This document shows, in pieces, positions 36,879 to 46,087 of a stretch of DNA of 64,000 bases (positions within the stretch are counted from its first letter, which is position 1; the number at the start of each line of letters is the position of its first letter). The position numbers were made by a program, and so were the translations under genes. Source of the DNA: Hydrogenophaga sp. 2FB (GTDB lineage: Bacteria; Pseudomonadota; Gammaproteobacteria; Burkholderiales; Burkholderiaceae_C); NCBI RefSeq assembly GCF_005503365.1, contig NZ_SCML01000015.1:46547-110546 (forward strand), in the 5' to 3' direction. The notes under the pieces are model-generated. The model searched no databases. It was given only the letters and a program-made list of their open reading frames with translations, and was not told the origin of the DNA.

Positions 36879-39694
36879 CCCCCATCACCACCCGCTCGAC
36901 CTGCCCCTACTGCGGCGTGGGCTGCGGCGTGCTGATCGAGAGCAAGGGCAGCCAGATCACCGCCGTGCGCGGCGACCCGCAGCACCCGGCCAATTTCGGC
37001 AAGCTCTGCACCAAGGGCCAGACCCTGCACCTCACGGCCACGCCCGCCATCGCCCAACAGGCGCGCCTGCTGCAGCCCCTGCAGCGCTTGCAGCGCGGCG
37101 CACCGGCCCAACCCGTGAAGTGGGACGCCGCGCTGGACCTCGCCACCGAGCGCTTCGCCGCGGTGATCGACCAACACGGCCCCGACGCCGTCGGCTTCTA
37201 CATCAGCGGCCAGTTGCTGACCGAGGACTACTACGTCTTCAACAAGCTGGCCAAGGGCCTGATCGGCACCAACAACATCGACACCAACTCGCGCCTGTGC
37301 ATGAGCAGCGCGGTGGCCGGCTACAAGCTCACGCTCGGCGCCGACGCGCCGCCCACCTGCTACGACGACGTGAACCACGCGCAGTGCCTGTTCTTCGTCG
37401 GCAGCAACGCGGCCTTCGCGCACCCGGTGCTGTTCCGCCGCATCGAAGAAGCCAAGAAGAACAACCCGGCGATGAAGGTCATCGTGGCCGACCCGCGCCG
37501 CACCGACACCGCCGGTTTCGCCGACCTGTACCTGCCACTGCAACCGGGCAGCGACGTGATGCTGTTCCACGGCTTGCTGCACATCATGTTGTGGGAAGGC
37601 TGGGTCGACCAGGCCTACATCGCCGCGCACACCACTGGCTTCGACGCGCTCAAGACGCTGGTGCGCGAATGCACGCCCGAGCACGTGGCGCAGGTCTGCG
37701 GCCTGCCGCGCGAAGACCTGTTCACCGCCGCGAAGTGGTTCGCGCAATCGCCCACCACGCTCAGCCTCTACTGCCAGGGCCTGAACCAGAGCAGCAGCGG
37801 TACGGCGAAGAACGCCACGCTGATCAACCTGCACCTGGCCACCGGCCAGATCGGCAAGCCCGGCGCCGGCCCCTTCAGCCTCACCGGTCAGCCCAACGCC
37901 ATGGGCGGGCGCGAGGTCGGCGGCCTGTCCAACCTGCTGAGCGCGCACCGCGACCTGGCCAACCCGCAGCACCGCGCCGAAGTCGCCGCGTTGTGGGGCG
38001 TGCCTTCCGTGCCCGAGAAGCCGGGCAAGAGCGCGGTGGAGATGTTCCAGGCCGCCGCCGATGGCGAGATCAAGGCGCTGTGGATCGCCTGCACCAACCC
38101 GGCCCAGTCCATGCCCGACCAGGCCACCGTGCGCCGCGCTTTGCAACGCGCCGAGTTCGTCGTGGTGCAAGAGGCCTACGCGACCGCCGCCACCTGCGAC
38201 TACGCCGACCTGCTGCTGCCCGCCACCACCTGGGGCGAGAAGGATGGCACCGTCACCAACAGCGAGCGCCGCATCAGCCGCGTGCGGCCCGCCGTGCCCG
38301 CGCCGGGTCAGGCAAGGCACGACTGGGCCATCGTGGTCGACTTCGCGCAGCGGTTGGAAGCGCGGCTGCGTCCTGGCCAGCCCACGCTGTTCCCCTACCC
38401 CGACGCCGAATCCATCTGGAACGAACACCGCGAATCCACGCGCGGGCGCGACCTGGACATCACCGGCCTGAGCTACGCCATGCTCCAGCATCAAGGCCCG
38501 CAGCAATGGCCCATCCAGGCTGGCGAGGCCCAGGGCAAGGAACGCCTCTATGAAGACGGTGTCTTCCCCACCCCGGACGGCAAGGCCCGCTTCGCCGCCC
38601 TGCCCTTCGTGCCCCTGGCCGAGCCACGCGAATCGCGTTACCCGTTCTCGCTCACCACCGGCCGCCTGCGCGACCAGTGGCACGGCATGACGCGCACCGG
38701 CACGCTCGGCCGCCTGTTCGGCCACGTCGCCGAACCGTCGGTGCAGTTGCACCCGCAGGACATGGAGCGCCGAGGCCTGAAAGACGGCGACCTGGTGCAC
38801 ATCACCAGCAAGCGCGGCTCCATCCTGGTGCCGGCACAAGGCTCCGGCGAGATCGGCCTGTCGCAGGCCTTCATCGCCATGCACTGGGGCGCGGAATACC
38901 TGAGTGGCCTCAGCAGCACCGGCGAACCGATCGCCGGCGTGAACGCGCTCACCACCTCGGCCTACTGCCCGACCTCGAAACAACCCGAGCTCAAACACGC
39001 GGCGGTGAAGGTGCTCAAGGCCGAACTGCCCTGGACGCTGCTGGCCGTGGCCTGGCTGCCCGAAAACAGGGCGCTGGCCGCGCGAGAGGGCCTGCGCGCG
39101 TTGATGGCACAGTTTCCGTTTGCCTCCTGCGTGCCGTTCTCCAACGGTGTGCCCCTGGCCGATGCCCCGGGCCGTGAGCGCCACGGCGTGCTGTTCCGCG
39201 CCGCCGCGCACGACGCGCCCGAGCCCGCGCTGATCGAACGCGTCGAAGCGCTGCTGGGCCTCAACACGCCCGACGTGCTGCGCTACGCCGACAAACGCCT
39301 GGGCCAGCGCCGCACCGCGCGCCTGGTGCGCGAAGGCGAATCCACCCGGCTCGACGCCTTCGTGCTCGCGGGCGACACGCGCGCCGAGGTCTGGATCAAG
39401 CCCCTGCTGCAAGACGAACTGCCCGCCGCCGCGTACGGCCGCCTGCTGCTCATGCCCGGCGCCAAAGCCCCCGTGGCCATCGCTGCCAAGGGCCGCCAGG
39501 TATGCACCTGCTTCAACGTCACCGACGACGCGATCCGCGCCGAGCTGAAGACCTGTGCGGGCAGCGGCGAGCAACGCCTGGCCGCGCTGCAAACCAGCCT
39601 GAAGTGCGGCACCAACTGCGGCTCCTGCGTGCCCGAGCTCAAGCGGCTGGTGCGCGAGACCGCGCCCGCCGCGCAGGCCGCGCAGGCCGCCTGA
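36875..39694 (+). CDS. nasA: Assimilatory nitrate reductase catalytic subunit
   Basis: A 939-residue molybdenum enzyme that reduces nitrate to nitrite in the cytoplasm. The N-terminal [4Fe-4S] ligands are CPYCGVGC and KLCTKG (residues 10-46), followed by the bis-MGD body with SRLCMSSAVAGY. A C-terminal BFD-like [2Fe-2S] domain at about 877-925 (CTCFNVTDDAI, CGTNCGSCVPELKRL) probably accepts electrons. No signal peptide is present. It overlaps the nirD stop by 4 bases. No separate NasB/NasC electron-transfer subunit is seen nearby. Confidence 0.95.
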   Translation: MTPITTRSTCPYCGVGCGVLIESKGSQITAVRGDPQHPANFGKLCTKGQTLHLTATPAIAQQARLLQPLQRLQRGAPAQPVKWDAALDLATERFAAVIDQHGPDAVGFYISGQLLTEDYYVFNKLAKGLIGTNNIDTNSRLCMSSAVAGYKLTLGADAPPTCYDDVNHAQCLFFVGSNAAFAHPVLFRRIEEAKKNNPAMKVIVADPRRTDTAGFADLYLPLQPGSDVMLFHGLLHIMLWEGWVDQAYIAAHTTGFDALKTLVRECTPEHVAQVCGLPREDLFTAAKWFAQSPTTLSLYCQGLNQSSSGTAKNATLINLHLATGQIGKPGAGPFSLTGQPNAMGGREVGGLSNLLSAHRDLANPQHRAEVAALWGVPSVPEKPGKSAVEMFQAAADGEIKALWIACTNPAQSMPDQATVRRALQRAEFVVVQEAYATAATCDYADLLLPATTWGEKDGTVTNSERRISRVRPAVPAPGQARHDWAIVVDFAQRLEARLRPGQPTLFPYPDAESIWNEHRESTRGRDLDITGLSYAMLQHQGPQQWPIQAGEAQGKERLYEDGVFPTPDGKARFAALPFVPLAEPRESRYPFSLTTGRLRDQWHGMTRTGTLGRLFGHVAEPSVQLHPQDMERRGLKDGDLVHITSKRGSILVPAQGSGEIGLSQAFIAMHWGAEYLSGLSSTGEPIAGVNALTTSAYCPTSKQPELKHAAVKVLKAELPWTLLAVAWLPENRALAAREGLRALMAQFPFASCVPFSNGVPLADAPGRERHGVLFRAAAHDAPEPALIERVEALLGLNTPDVLRYADKRLGQRRTARLVREGESTRLDAFVLAGDTRAEVWIKPLLQDELPAAAYGRLLLMPGAKAPVAIAAKGRQVCTCFNVTDDAIRAELKTCAGSGEQRLAALQTSLKCGTNCGSCVPELKRLVRETAPAAQAAQAA

Positions 39695-39749
39695 GCACGG
39701 TATCTGCATATAACGCGAAGTCATCAAACTTGCCCGACAATCGCGCGCC

Positions 39750-40682
39750 ATGGGGATCAGCCAATACATCAAGGAAATCGGTCGCGGCAAAGACGGCGCG
39801 CGTTCGCTCTCGCGCGAACAGGCCACGGACCTGCTCGGCCAGGTGCTCGACGGCACCGTGACCGACCTGGAAGTGGGCGGGTTCTGCCTGGCCATGCGCA
39901 TCAAGGGCGAAACGCCCGAAGAGATGGCCGGCTTCCTCGACGCCACGCACGCGCGCCTGCACAAGCTGCCCGACAACGGCCTCACCACCGTGGTGCTGCC
40001 CAGCTACAACGGCGCGCGCAAGCTGCCCGTGCTCACGCCGCTGCTCGCACTGCTGCTCGCACAGCGCGGCGCGGCGGTGCTGGTGCACGGCACCGCCACC
40101 GAGAACAAACGCGTGTTCTCGTCCCAGGTGTTCGAAGCACTGGGCGTGCACCCTTCTCGCGAAGCGCCCTCGCTGCGCGCGGGCGAGCTGGCCTTCGTGC
40201 CCACCGAGGTGTTGAGCCCCGGCCTCAAACGCCTGCTCGACGTGCGCCGCGCGGTCGGCCTGCGCAACCCCGCGCACAGCCTGGTGAAACTCATGAACCC
40301 CTGCGCGGGCGCGGCCTTCACCGTCGGCAGCTACACGCACCCCGAATACGCCAGCTCCATGGCCGCCACCTGGTCGCTCACCGGCGCGCACGCGCTGCTG
40401 CTGCGCGGCACCGAAGGCGAACCCGTCGCCGACGCGCGCCGCACGCCGCGCATGGAGGTGTTCCGCGACGGCGCGCGCACCGAGGTGCAGGCGCAGCAGG
40501 ACGGCCCCCTGGCCAAACTGCCGTCCCTGCCCGCCGTGGACGCCGCGTCCACCGCCGCCTACATCCGCGCCGTGCTCGACGGCGCGCAGCCCATCCCCAA
40601 CCCCATCGCGCAGCAGGTGGAACACATCTTGCGAGCCACGGTGCACCATGAACACCCCAACCCACATGCCCTCGTCGTCTGA
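39750..40682 (+). CDS. ybiB: YbiB-like protein (TrpD2 family)
   Basis: A 310-residue homologue of anthranilate phosphoribosyltransferase folds (TrpD2/YbiB). E. coli YbiB binds nucleic acids non-specifically and does not make tryptophan precursors; the segment VGGFCLAMRIKGETPEEMAGF matches the family helical domain. It lies between nasA (55 bases) and cobA (35-base overlap), so it is part of the nitrate operon. Why it belongs there is not clear from sequence. Confidence 0.85.
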   Translation: MGISQYIKEIGRGKDGARSLSREQATDLLGQVLDGTVTDLEVGGFCLAMRIKGETPEEMAGFLDATHARLHKLPDNGLTTVVLPSYNGARKLPVLTPLLALLLAQRGAAVLVHGTATENKRVFSSQVFEALGVHPSREAPSLRAGELAFVPTEVLSPGLKRLLDVRRAVGLRNPAHSLVKLMNPCAGAAFTVGSYTHPEYASSMAATWSLTGAHALLLRGTEGEPVADARRTPRMEVFRDGARTEVQAQQDGPLAKLPSLPAVDAASTAAYIRAVLDGAQPIPNPIAQQVEHILRATVHHEHPNPHALVV

Positions 40683-41454
40683 ATTCCAGCCCGGCACCGT
40701 GACCCTGGTGGGCGCAGGTCCCGGCGACCCGGACCTGCTCACGCTCAAGGCGGTGAAAGCCATCGCCGCCGCGACGGTGCTGCTGGTCGACGACCTCGTG
40801 AACGAAGAGGTGCTCGCACACGCCTCACCGAAAGCGCGCATCGTGCATGTGGGCAAGCGCGGCGGCTGCAAGAGCACGCCGCAGGCCTTCATCGAAAAGC
40901 TCATGGTGATGGCCGCGAACGAAGGCGAGACCGTGGTGCGCCTCAAGGGCGGTGATCCGTTCATCTTTGGCCGTGGTGGTGAAGAGGTGGAACACCTGCA
41001 GGCCGCCGGCATCCACGTGCAGGTGGTCAATGGCATCACCTCGGGCCTGGCGGCCGTGACCTCGCTCGGCGTGCCGCTGACACACCGCGAGCATGCCCAT
41101 GGCGTGGTGTTCGTCACCGGCCACGCCAAGCCCGGTTCCGCCGGCACGGACTGGCGCGCCCTGGCCGCCACCGCGCGCGACGCCAAGCTCACGCTGGTGA
41201 TCTACATGGGTGTGAGCGGCGTGAAGCGCATCCAGGGTGAACTGCTGACCGGCCTGCCCGCCGCCACACCCGTGGCGGTGGTGCAGCGCGCCAGCCTGCC
41301 GAACCAGCGCCACGCCGTCACCACGCTCGGCGAGCTAAGTGCCTCGGTGGCGCGCGACGGCCTGGCCAGCCCCTCGGTGATCGTGGTGGGCGACGTGATC
41401 AGCGGCGTGGCCGCCGCCGCGTCCCACGTGCCAGCGCAGGTGCGCGCAGCCTGA
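40648..41454 (+). CDS. cobA: Uroporphyrinogen-III C-methyltransferase (SUMT)
   Basis: A 268-residue SAM-dependent enzyme that methylates uroporphyrinogen III to precorrin-2, the first step to siroheme, the cofactor of NirB. The family motifs VGAGPGDPDLLTLKA, VRLKGGDPFIFGRGGEE and GITSGLAA are intact. It is a stand-alone SUMT without the CysG dehydrogenase/chelatase domain. It overlaps ybiB and closes the nir-nas operon. Confidence 0.94.
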   Translation: MNTPTHMPSSSEFQPGTVTLVGAGPGDPDLLTLKAVKAIAAATVLLVDDLVNEEVLAHASPKARIVHVGKRGGCKSTPQAFIEKLMVMAANEGETVVRLKGGDPFIFGRGGEEVEHLQAAGIHVQVVNGITSGLAAVTSLGVPLTHREHAHGVVFVTGHAKPGSAGTDWRALAATARDAKLTLVIYMGVSGVKRIQGELLTGLPAATPVAVVQRASLPNQRHAVTTLGELSASVARDGLASPSVIVVGDVISGVAAAASHVPAQVRAA

Positions 41455-41672
41455 GCAGATCGCTACACGCCCCTCGCGCGCGGACAGCGCGGATGGCCGG
41501 TTCGCGCCAGCACAACCACCTCTTCGGTACCGCCGTCAACAGCCCAGGCTATGGCCGGAGCGCTATGGCGGGCTGGGCGACTACGTGCCCAACGGCTTCC
41601 TGAAGCAGGTGGCGTTCCCTTTCACCTGGAAAGGCTGAGGGACGATGGCGCGCGGTGGCTACACTGCGCGCC
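41455..41672. other. Intergenic region with a possible gene remnant
   Basis: Between cobA and the flavoprotein gene no start-to-stop gene is convincing. One plus-strand frame ending at the TGA 41637-41639 reads RYGGLGDYVPNGFLKQVAF then PFTWKG, which looks protein-like but has no proper start and no upstream body. It could be the last codons of a decayed gene. I do not recognise the family. Confidence 0.25.
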
Positions 41673-42884
41673 ATGCAAACTTTTGATGCCGTCGTCATCG
41701 GCGCAGGCGCGGCCGGCCTTTTCTGTGCCGGGATCGCGGGCCAACGCGGCTTGTCCGTTCTGATTCTCGACCACAGCGACAAGGTCGCCGAGAAGATCCG
41801 CATCTCGGGCGGTGGCCGCGCCAACTTCACCAACCGCGACCTCGACCCGCAGGCGCCGCACAAGCACTTCCTGAGTGCCAACCCGCACTTCTGCCGCTCG
41901 GCGCTCTCGCGCTACACCCCCACCGACTTCATGGGTCTGGTGCAGCGGCACGGCATCGCCTTCCATGAGAAACACAAGGGCCAGCTGTTCTGCGACCACT
42001 CGGCCGACGACCTGATCCAGATGCTGCTGCGCGAGTGCGACGCAGGCGGCGTGCAACGCTGGCAACCTTGCGGCGTGAAGGCGATCCGTCAGGACGGCGA
42101 TGGCCTGTACGAACTCGAAACCGACCGCGGCACCGTGCGCAGCCGCACCGTGGTGATCGCCACCGGCGGCCTGTCCATCCCCAAGATCGGTGCAAGCGAC
42201 TTCGGCTACCGCATCGCCAAACAGTTCGGGCTGCGGCTGGTGGAGCAGCGCCCCGGGCTGGTGCCCCTCACGTTCGACGGCGACGGCTGGGCGCCCTACG
42301 CCGCCCTGTCGGGACTGGCGCTGCCGGTGCGCATCGAAACCGGGGAGAAGAAAGGTCGCATGACTTTTCTGGAAGACCTGCTGTTCACCCACCGGGGCCT
42401 TTCCGGCCCGGCCGTGCTGCAGATTTCGAGCTACTGGCGCGAAGGTACGTCCATCCGCCTGAACCTCGCCCCCGACACCGATCTGCCCACCGCCCTGGCG
42501 CGCGCCAAGGCGACGTCGCGCAAGCTGCTGGCCAACGAGCTGGCCACGCTCGTGCCCAACCGCCTGGCCGAAGCCTGGGTGCAGCAAGACGCCGACTGGC
42601 AGCGCCCGGTGGCCGACACCACCGACAAGGCCCTGGCACGGCTGGCCGAGCGCCTGTCGCGCTGGGACATCGCCCCTACCGGCTCCGAGGGCTACCGCAA
42701 GGCCGAGGTCACGCTGGGCGGGGTGGACACGCGCGACCTGTCGTCGCAGACCCTGGAATCGAAGCAACCGGGCCTGTACTTCATCGGCGAAGTGGTCGAC
42801 GTGACCGGCTGGCTGGGCGGCTACAACTTCCAATGGGCCTGGGCCAGCGCCCACGCCTGTGCGCAGGCGCTGCCCGCGGCTTGA
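41673..42884 (+). CDS. NAD(P)/FAD-dependent oxidoreductase (HI0933/BaiN-like family)
   Basis: A 403-residue flavoprotein of the HI0933 family. The N-terminal FAD site is VVIGAGAAGLFCAGIAG, followed by the family motif KIRISGGGRANFTN, and the C-terminal FGEVVDVTGWLGGYNFQWAW-like segment (IGEVVDVTGWLGGYN here). I choose ATG 41673 (MQTFDAVV); a GTG six codons earlier is possible. The physiological substrate is not known for most of this family. Confidence 0.88.
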   Translation: MQTFDAVVIGAGAAGLFCAGIAGQRGLSVLILDHSDKVAEKIRISGGGRANFTNRDLDPQAPHKHFLSANPHFCRSALSRYTPTDFMGLVQRHGIAFHEKHKGQLFCDHSADDLIQMLLRECDAGGVQRWQPCGVKAIRQDGDGLYELETDRGTVRSRTVVIATGGLSIPKIGASDFGYRIAKQFGLRLVEQRPGLVPLTFDGDGWAPYAALSGLALPVRIETGEKKGRMTFLEDLLFTHRGLSGPAVLQISSYWREGTSIRLNLAPDTDLPTALARAKATSRKLLANELATLVPNRLAEAWVQQDADWQRPVADTTDKALARLAERLSRWDIAPTGSEGYRKAEVTLGGVDTRDLSSQTLESKQPGLYFIGEVVDVTGWLGGYNFQWAWASAHACAQALPAA

Positions 42885-42894
42885 GCGGCGGTGC

Positions 42895-43614
42895 TCAGCC
42901 GCCCACCACCTCATCCCAGCGCGCGCTCCCTAGCCAGTCCCGCATGGCCAGCGCCCCGGGTGGCGTGATCGTGAGCGCGCGCGTACCCTGACTCCGCATC
43001 AGCCAGCCACGCTCCAGGCAGTGGCCACAGATCAGCGCACCCAGCCGACCGGCCAGGTGCATGCGCCGCTCGCTCCAGTCCAGGCAGGGCCGGCAGTGCG
43101 GACGACGGCCTGCGCCCTCCGCCGTCGCCGCGCCGGCATCCAGCCCCAGACGCTGCAATGCCTCCGGCGCCTGGTCGGTCACGTGACCCGAGGCCTCTTC
43201 ACCCTCGAACACCACCGCCCCCGCGTCCAGCAGATGGTTGGTGATCGCCACGCCGAGCCGCCCCGCCAGGTGGTCGTAGCAGGTGCGCGCGGTGCGCAAC
43301 GCCGCATCGCGCGGGCCCACCAGCACGCGCCGCGGTTCGGGCGGTGCGGCCAGTTGCATCAAGCCTTCGAGCACACGCGCCACCTCGGGTGAGGCCAGGC
43401 AGTGGTACCGATGGCGACCCTGGCGCTCCACCCGCAGCAACGTGGCCTCCACCAGCAAACCCAGGTGCCGGCTGGCGGTGGCAGGCGACACACGGGCCGC
43501 GTCGGCCAGTTCGCGGGCGGTGAGCGCACGCCCGTCCATCAGCGCCAGCAGCATGGACGTGCGGGCCGGCTCGCCGACCAGCGCGGCCACATGGGCAATG
43601 CGGTTGGTGTTCAT
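42895..43614 (-). CDS. ArsR-like HTH regulator with C-terminal cysteine cluster
   Basis: A 239-residue protein. Residues 1-85 form an ArsR-type winged helix (ELADAARVSPATASRHLGLLVEATLLRVE). The C-terminal half carries Cys174, Cys177, Cys196, His198 and Cys199 (HCRPC, CGHC), which could bind metal or sense redox state. The ATG at 43614 (MNTNRIAHVAALVGEPARTS) is the natural ArsR start. It ends 11 bases from the convergent flavoprotein gene and is divergent from rpsU. The inducer is unknown. Confidence 0.82.
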   Translation of the reverse strand: MNTNRIAHVAALVGEPARTSMLLALMDGRALTARELADAARVSPATASRHLGLLVEATLLRVERQGRHRYHCLASPEVARVLEGLMQLAAPPEPRRVLVGPRDAALRTARTCYDHLAGRLGVAITNHLLDAGAVVFEGEEASGHVTDQAPEALQRLGLDAGAATAEGAGRRPHCRPCLDWSERRMHLAGRLGALICGHCLERGWLMRSQGTRALTITPPGALAMRDWLGSARWDEVVGG

Positions 43615-43687
43615 GGACCCAGTGTGCAGCAAGCCGCTGCCGCCACGCTTCGCTGCGGGGCGAAGCATGGCGCGCGCCACGCCCGGC

Positions 43688-43715
43688 TTGCCTGGTGTGG
43701 CGACCCGGCTATAAT
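43688..43715 (+). promoter_or_regulatory. Sigma-70 type promoter for rpsU
   Basis: TTGCCT (43688-43693) and a perfect TATAAT (43710-43715) are separated by 16 bases. The gene starts 126 bases further on, leaving a leader of about 120 bases. Confidence 0.68.
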
Positions 43716-43841
43716 CCTTGGCTTTGCTGGCAAACCCCCGTCGGCCAATACTAGTTAATGACGGGACATTTTGCGGAAACGACGCGCGGGCCCGATCTTC
43801 CCGTTCATCCTCTTTCCGCGCATTCTGGATATTTCTCTCCA

Positions 43842-44054
43842 ATGACGACCATCCGTGTAAAAGACAACGAACCCTTTGACGTCGCCCTGCGCCGTTTCAA
43901 GCGCACCATCGAAAAGCTCGGCCTGCTGACCGATCTGCGCGCCCGCGAGTTCTACGAAAAGCCGACCGCCGAGCGCAAGCGCAAGAAGGCCGCCGCCGTC
44001 AAGCGCCACTACAAGCGTGTGCGTTCGATGCAGCTGCCCAAGAAGCTGTACTGA
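43842..44054 (+). CDS. rpsU: 30S ribosomal protein S21
   Basis: A 70-residue basic protein of the small subunit ([33 protein letters not shown]). Length and sequence are typical. It is followed by a terminator and a YqeY gene, as in many beta-proteobacteria, but the usual dnaG and rpoD do not follow in this window. Confidence 0.97.
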   Translation: MTTIRVKDNEPFDVALRRFKRTIEKLGLLTDLRAREFYEKPTAERKRKKAAAVKRHYKRVRSMQLPKKLY

Positions 44055-44088
44055 GTACCGCAGCCACCGGGCCCGCCCGGTTGCAAAG

Positions 44089-44122
44089 AAGCCCGCTGGA
44101 GGACGCTCAGGCGGGCTTTTTT
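44089..44122 (+). terminator. Intrinsic terminator of rpsU
   Basis: AAGCCCGC (44089-44096) pairs with GCGGGCTT (44111-44118) around a 14-base loop and is followed by four more Ts (44119-44122). It lies 34 bases after the rpsU stop. Confidence 0.85.
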
Positions 44123-44157
44123 ATTGCCATTTTTCCGCCCAACCACAGGAGCCTCAC

Positions 44158-44604
44158 ATGAGCCTGAAAGAGCAGATCATCGAAGACATGAAAGCCGCCA
44201 TGCGCGCCAAGGACAGCGAGCGCCTGGGCACCATCCGCCTGTTGACCGCTGCCATGAAGCAAAAGGAAGTGGACGAGCGCGTGGAGCTGGACGACGCCAT
44301 GGTTGTCGCCATCGTGGACAAGCTGGTCAAGCAGCGCAAGGACAGCATCGAAGCCTTTACCAAAGCCGATCGCCAGGACCTGGTGGACAAGGAAGCGGCC
44401 GAGATGGTCGTGCTGCAGGGCTACCTGCCCGCGCGCCTCTCCGCCGATGAGGTGGCTGCCGAGGTCAAGGCCATCGTCACCGAACTGGGCGCCAAGGGCC
44501 CGGGCGACATGGGCAAGGTCATGGGCGCGGTGAAAGCCCGCCTGGCCGGCAAGGCCGACATGGGCCAGGTTTCCGCCGCGGTCAAAGCCGCTTTGGCTGG
44601 CTAG
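44158..44604 (+). CDS. GatB/YqeY domain protein
   Basis: A 148-residue protein of the YqeY family, related to the tail domain of the amidotransferase GatB (MSLKEQIIEDMKAAMRAKDSER, ending KADMGQVSAAVKAALAG). Its role may be in tRNA-dependent processes but is not established. An AGGAG site precedes the ATG. It converges with pmbA and the two stop codons overlap. Confidence 0.92.
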   Translation: MSLKEQIIEDMKAAMRAKDSERLGTIRLLTAAMKQKEVDERVELDDAMVVAIVDKLVKQRKDSIEAFTKADRQDLVDKEAAEMVVLQGYLPARLSADEVAAEVKAIVTELGAKGPGDMGKVMGAVKARLAGKADMGQVSAAVKAALAG

Positions 44605-46016
44605 CTCCCGGCGATCTTCATTCGGTTGATCAGAATCGAGCCCGTGGTCTTCGCGCCGTAGTTGTAGGCGTCGGCGCCCACGGCCTCGATGCCCAGCAGC
44701 ATGTCCTTGAGGTTGCCGGCGATGGTGATCTCGTGCACCGGGAAGGCGATCTCGCCGTTTTCCACCCAGAAACCCGACGCGCCGCGCGAGTAGTCGCCCG
44801 TCACGTAGTTCACGCCCTGGCCCATGAGTTCGGTGACGAACAGGCCGCGCCCGAGCTTCTTGAGCATGGCGCGCAGGTCGTCGCCCGGTTGCGTGAGCCG
44901 GCTGGTCAGCGTGAGGTTGTGCGAACCACCCGCATTGCCCGTGGTGCGCATGCCGAGCTTGCGCGCCGAGTACGTGGAGAGAAAGTAGCCCTGCACACGC
45001 CCGGCCGAGAGCACCTTGCGCTTCGCCGTGCGCACACCCTCGTCGTCAAACGGTGAACTCCCCTTGCCGTTGCGCACGTGCGGGTCTTCCAGGATGTCCA
45101 GGTGCTTGGCCATCACGCGCTTGCCCAGGCTGTCGTGCAGGAAGGTGGTGTTGCGGTAGAGCGCGCCGCCGCTGGTGGCCTGCACGTAGCTGCCCAGAAT
45201 GCCGGCGGCCAGGGGCGACTCGAACAGCACCGGGCATTCGGTGGTGGCGATCTTGCGGCCGTTCAGGCGCGCCAGCGTGCGTTCCGCGGCATAGCGGCCC
45301 ACGGCTTCCGGCGTGGCCAGATCGCCGGGCGCTCGCATGGAGCTGTACCAGTAGTCGCGCTGCATGTTCGCACCCTTGCCCGCGATGGGCGCCACCGACA
45401 GGCTGTGGCGCGAGCTGGCATAGCCACCGCTGAAGATGCCGGGTTTGCCGCGCTCGCCGCCGCGCAGGTGGGCGGTGAAGAAATGCGATTGCTGCGCCGA
45501 CACGCCAGCGCCTTCGCTGTTGTTGATCTTCTTGCTGGTGGCGAACGCCGCGGCCTCGCAGGCCAGGGCGATGCGCGCGGCCTCTTCCGAGTCAAGCGAC
45601 CAGGGGTGGAACAGGTCGAGATCGGGGTAGCTGTCGGCCACATCGGCGACGTCGGGCAGGCCGGCCACCGGGTCTTCGGCGGTGAAGCGCGCGATGTCGT
45701 AGGCGGCCTGCACCGTCTGTCGCACGGCGGCGGCCGAGAAATCGGAGGTGGACGCGTTGCCGCGCTTCTGCCCCAGGTAGACCGTGACGCCCAGAGACTT
45801 GTCGCGGTTGCGCTCGACGTTTTCCAGCTCGCCCTTGCGCACCGAAACGCTCAAGCCGGCGCCCTCGGACACCTCGGCCGCCGCGTCAACCGCGCCGAGC
45901 TGCCTGGCATGCGCAAGCGCCAGATCGACCAGTTCCTCGAACTGGCTGCGGGCGTACTGGAAACCGGAAAGGGGGGAGCGGGAGGATGCCACGGGGGCTT
46001 GAGAGGGGTTTTTCAT
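44601..46016 (-). CDS. pmbA: Metalloprotease PmbA/TldE
   Basis: A 471-residue member of the TldD/PmbA family, which with TldD forms a heteromeric protease acting on small peptides such as microcins and on the CcdA antitoxin. The segment NSEGAGVSAQQSHFF and the C-terminal DYSRGASGFWVENGEIAFPVHE (partial) match PmbA. TldE-type subunits lack the zinc site of TldD; I see no HExxxH motif here. It is divergent from yjgA with a 71-base gap. Confidence 0.94.
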   Translation of the reverse strand: MKNPSQAPVASSRSPLSGFQYARSQFEELVDLALAHARQLGAVDAAAEVSEGAGLSVSVRKGELENVERNRDKSLGVTVYLGQKRGNASTSDFSAAAVRQTVQAAYDIARFTAEDPVAGLPDVADVADSYPDLDLFHPWSLDSEEAARIALACEAAAFATSKKINNSEGAGVSAQQSHFFTAHLRGGERGKPGIFSGGYASSRHSLSVAPIAGKGANMQRDYWYSSMRAPGDLATPEAVGRYAAERTLARLNGRKIATTECPVLFESPLAAGILGSYVQATSGGALYRNTTFLHDSLGKRVMAKHLDILEDPHVRNGKGSSPFDDEGVRTAKRKVLSAGRVQGYFLSTYSARKLGMRTTGNAGGSHNLTLTSRLTQPGDDLRAMLKKLGRGLFVTELMGQGVNYVTGDYSRGASGFWVENGEIAFPVHEITIAGNLKDMLLGIEAVGADAYNYGAKTTGSILINRMKIAGS

Positions 46017-46087
46017 GTCGACGGCTATGATACTTGCCGCCCCTCCCGGCCACTGCCGTTCGCGCAGAAGCCCATTCAACACTCTTC

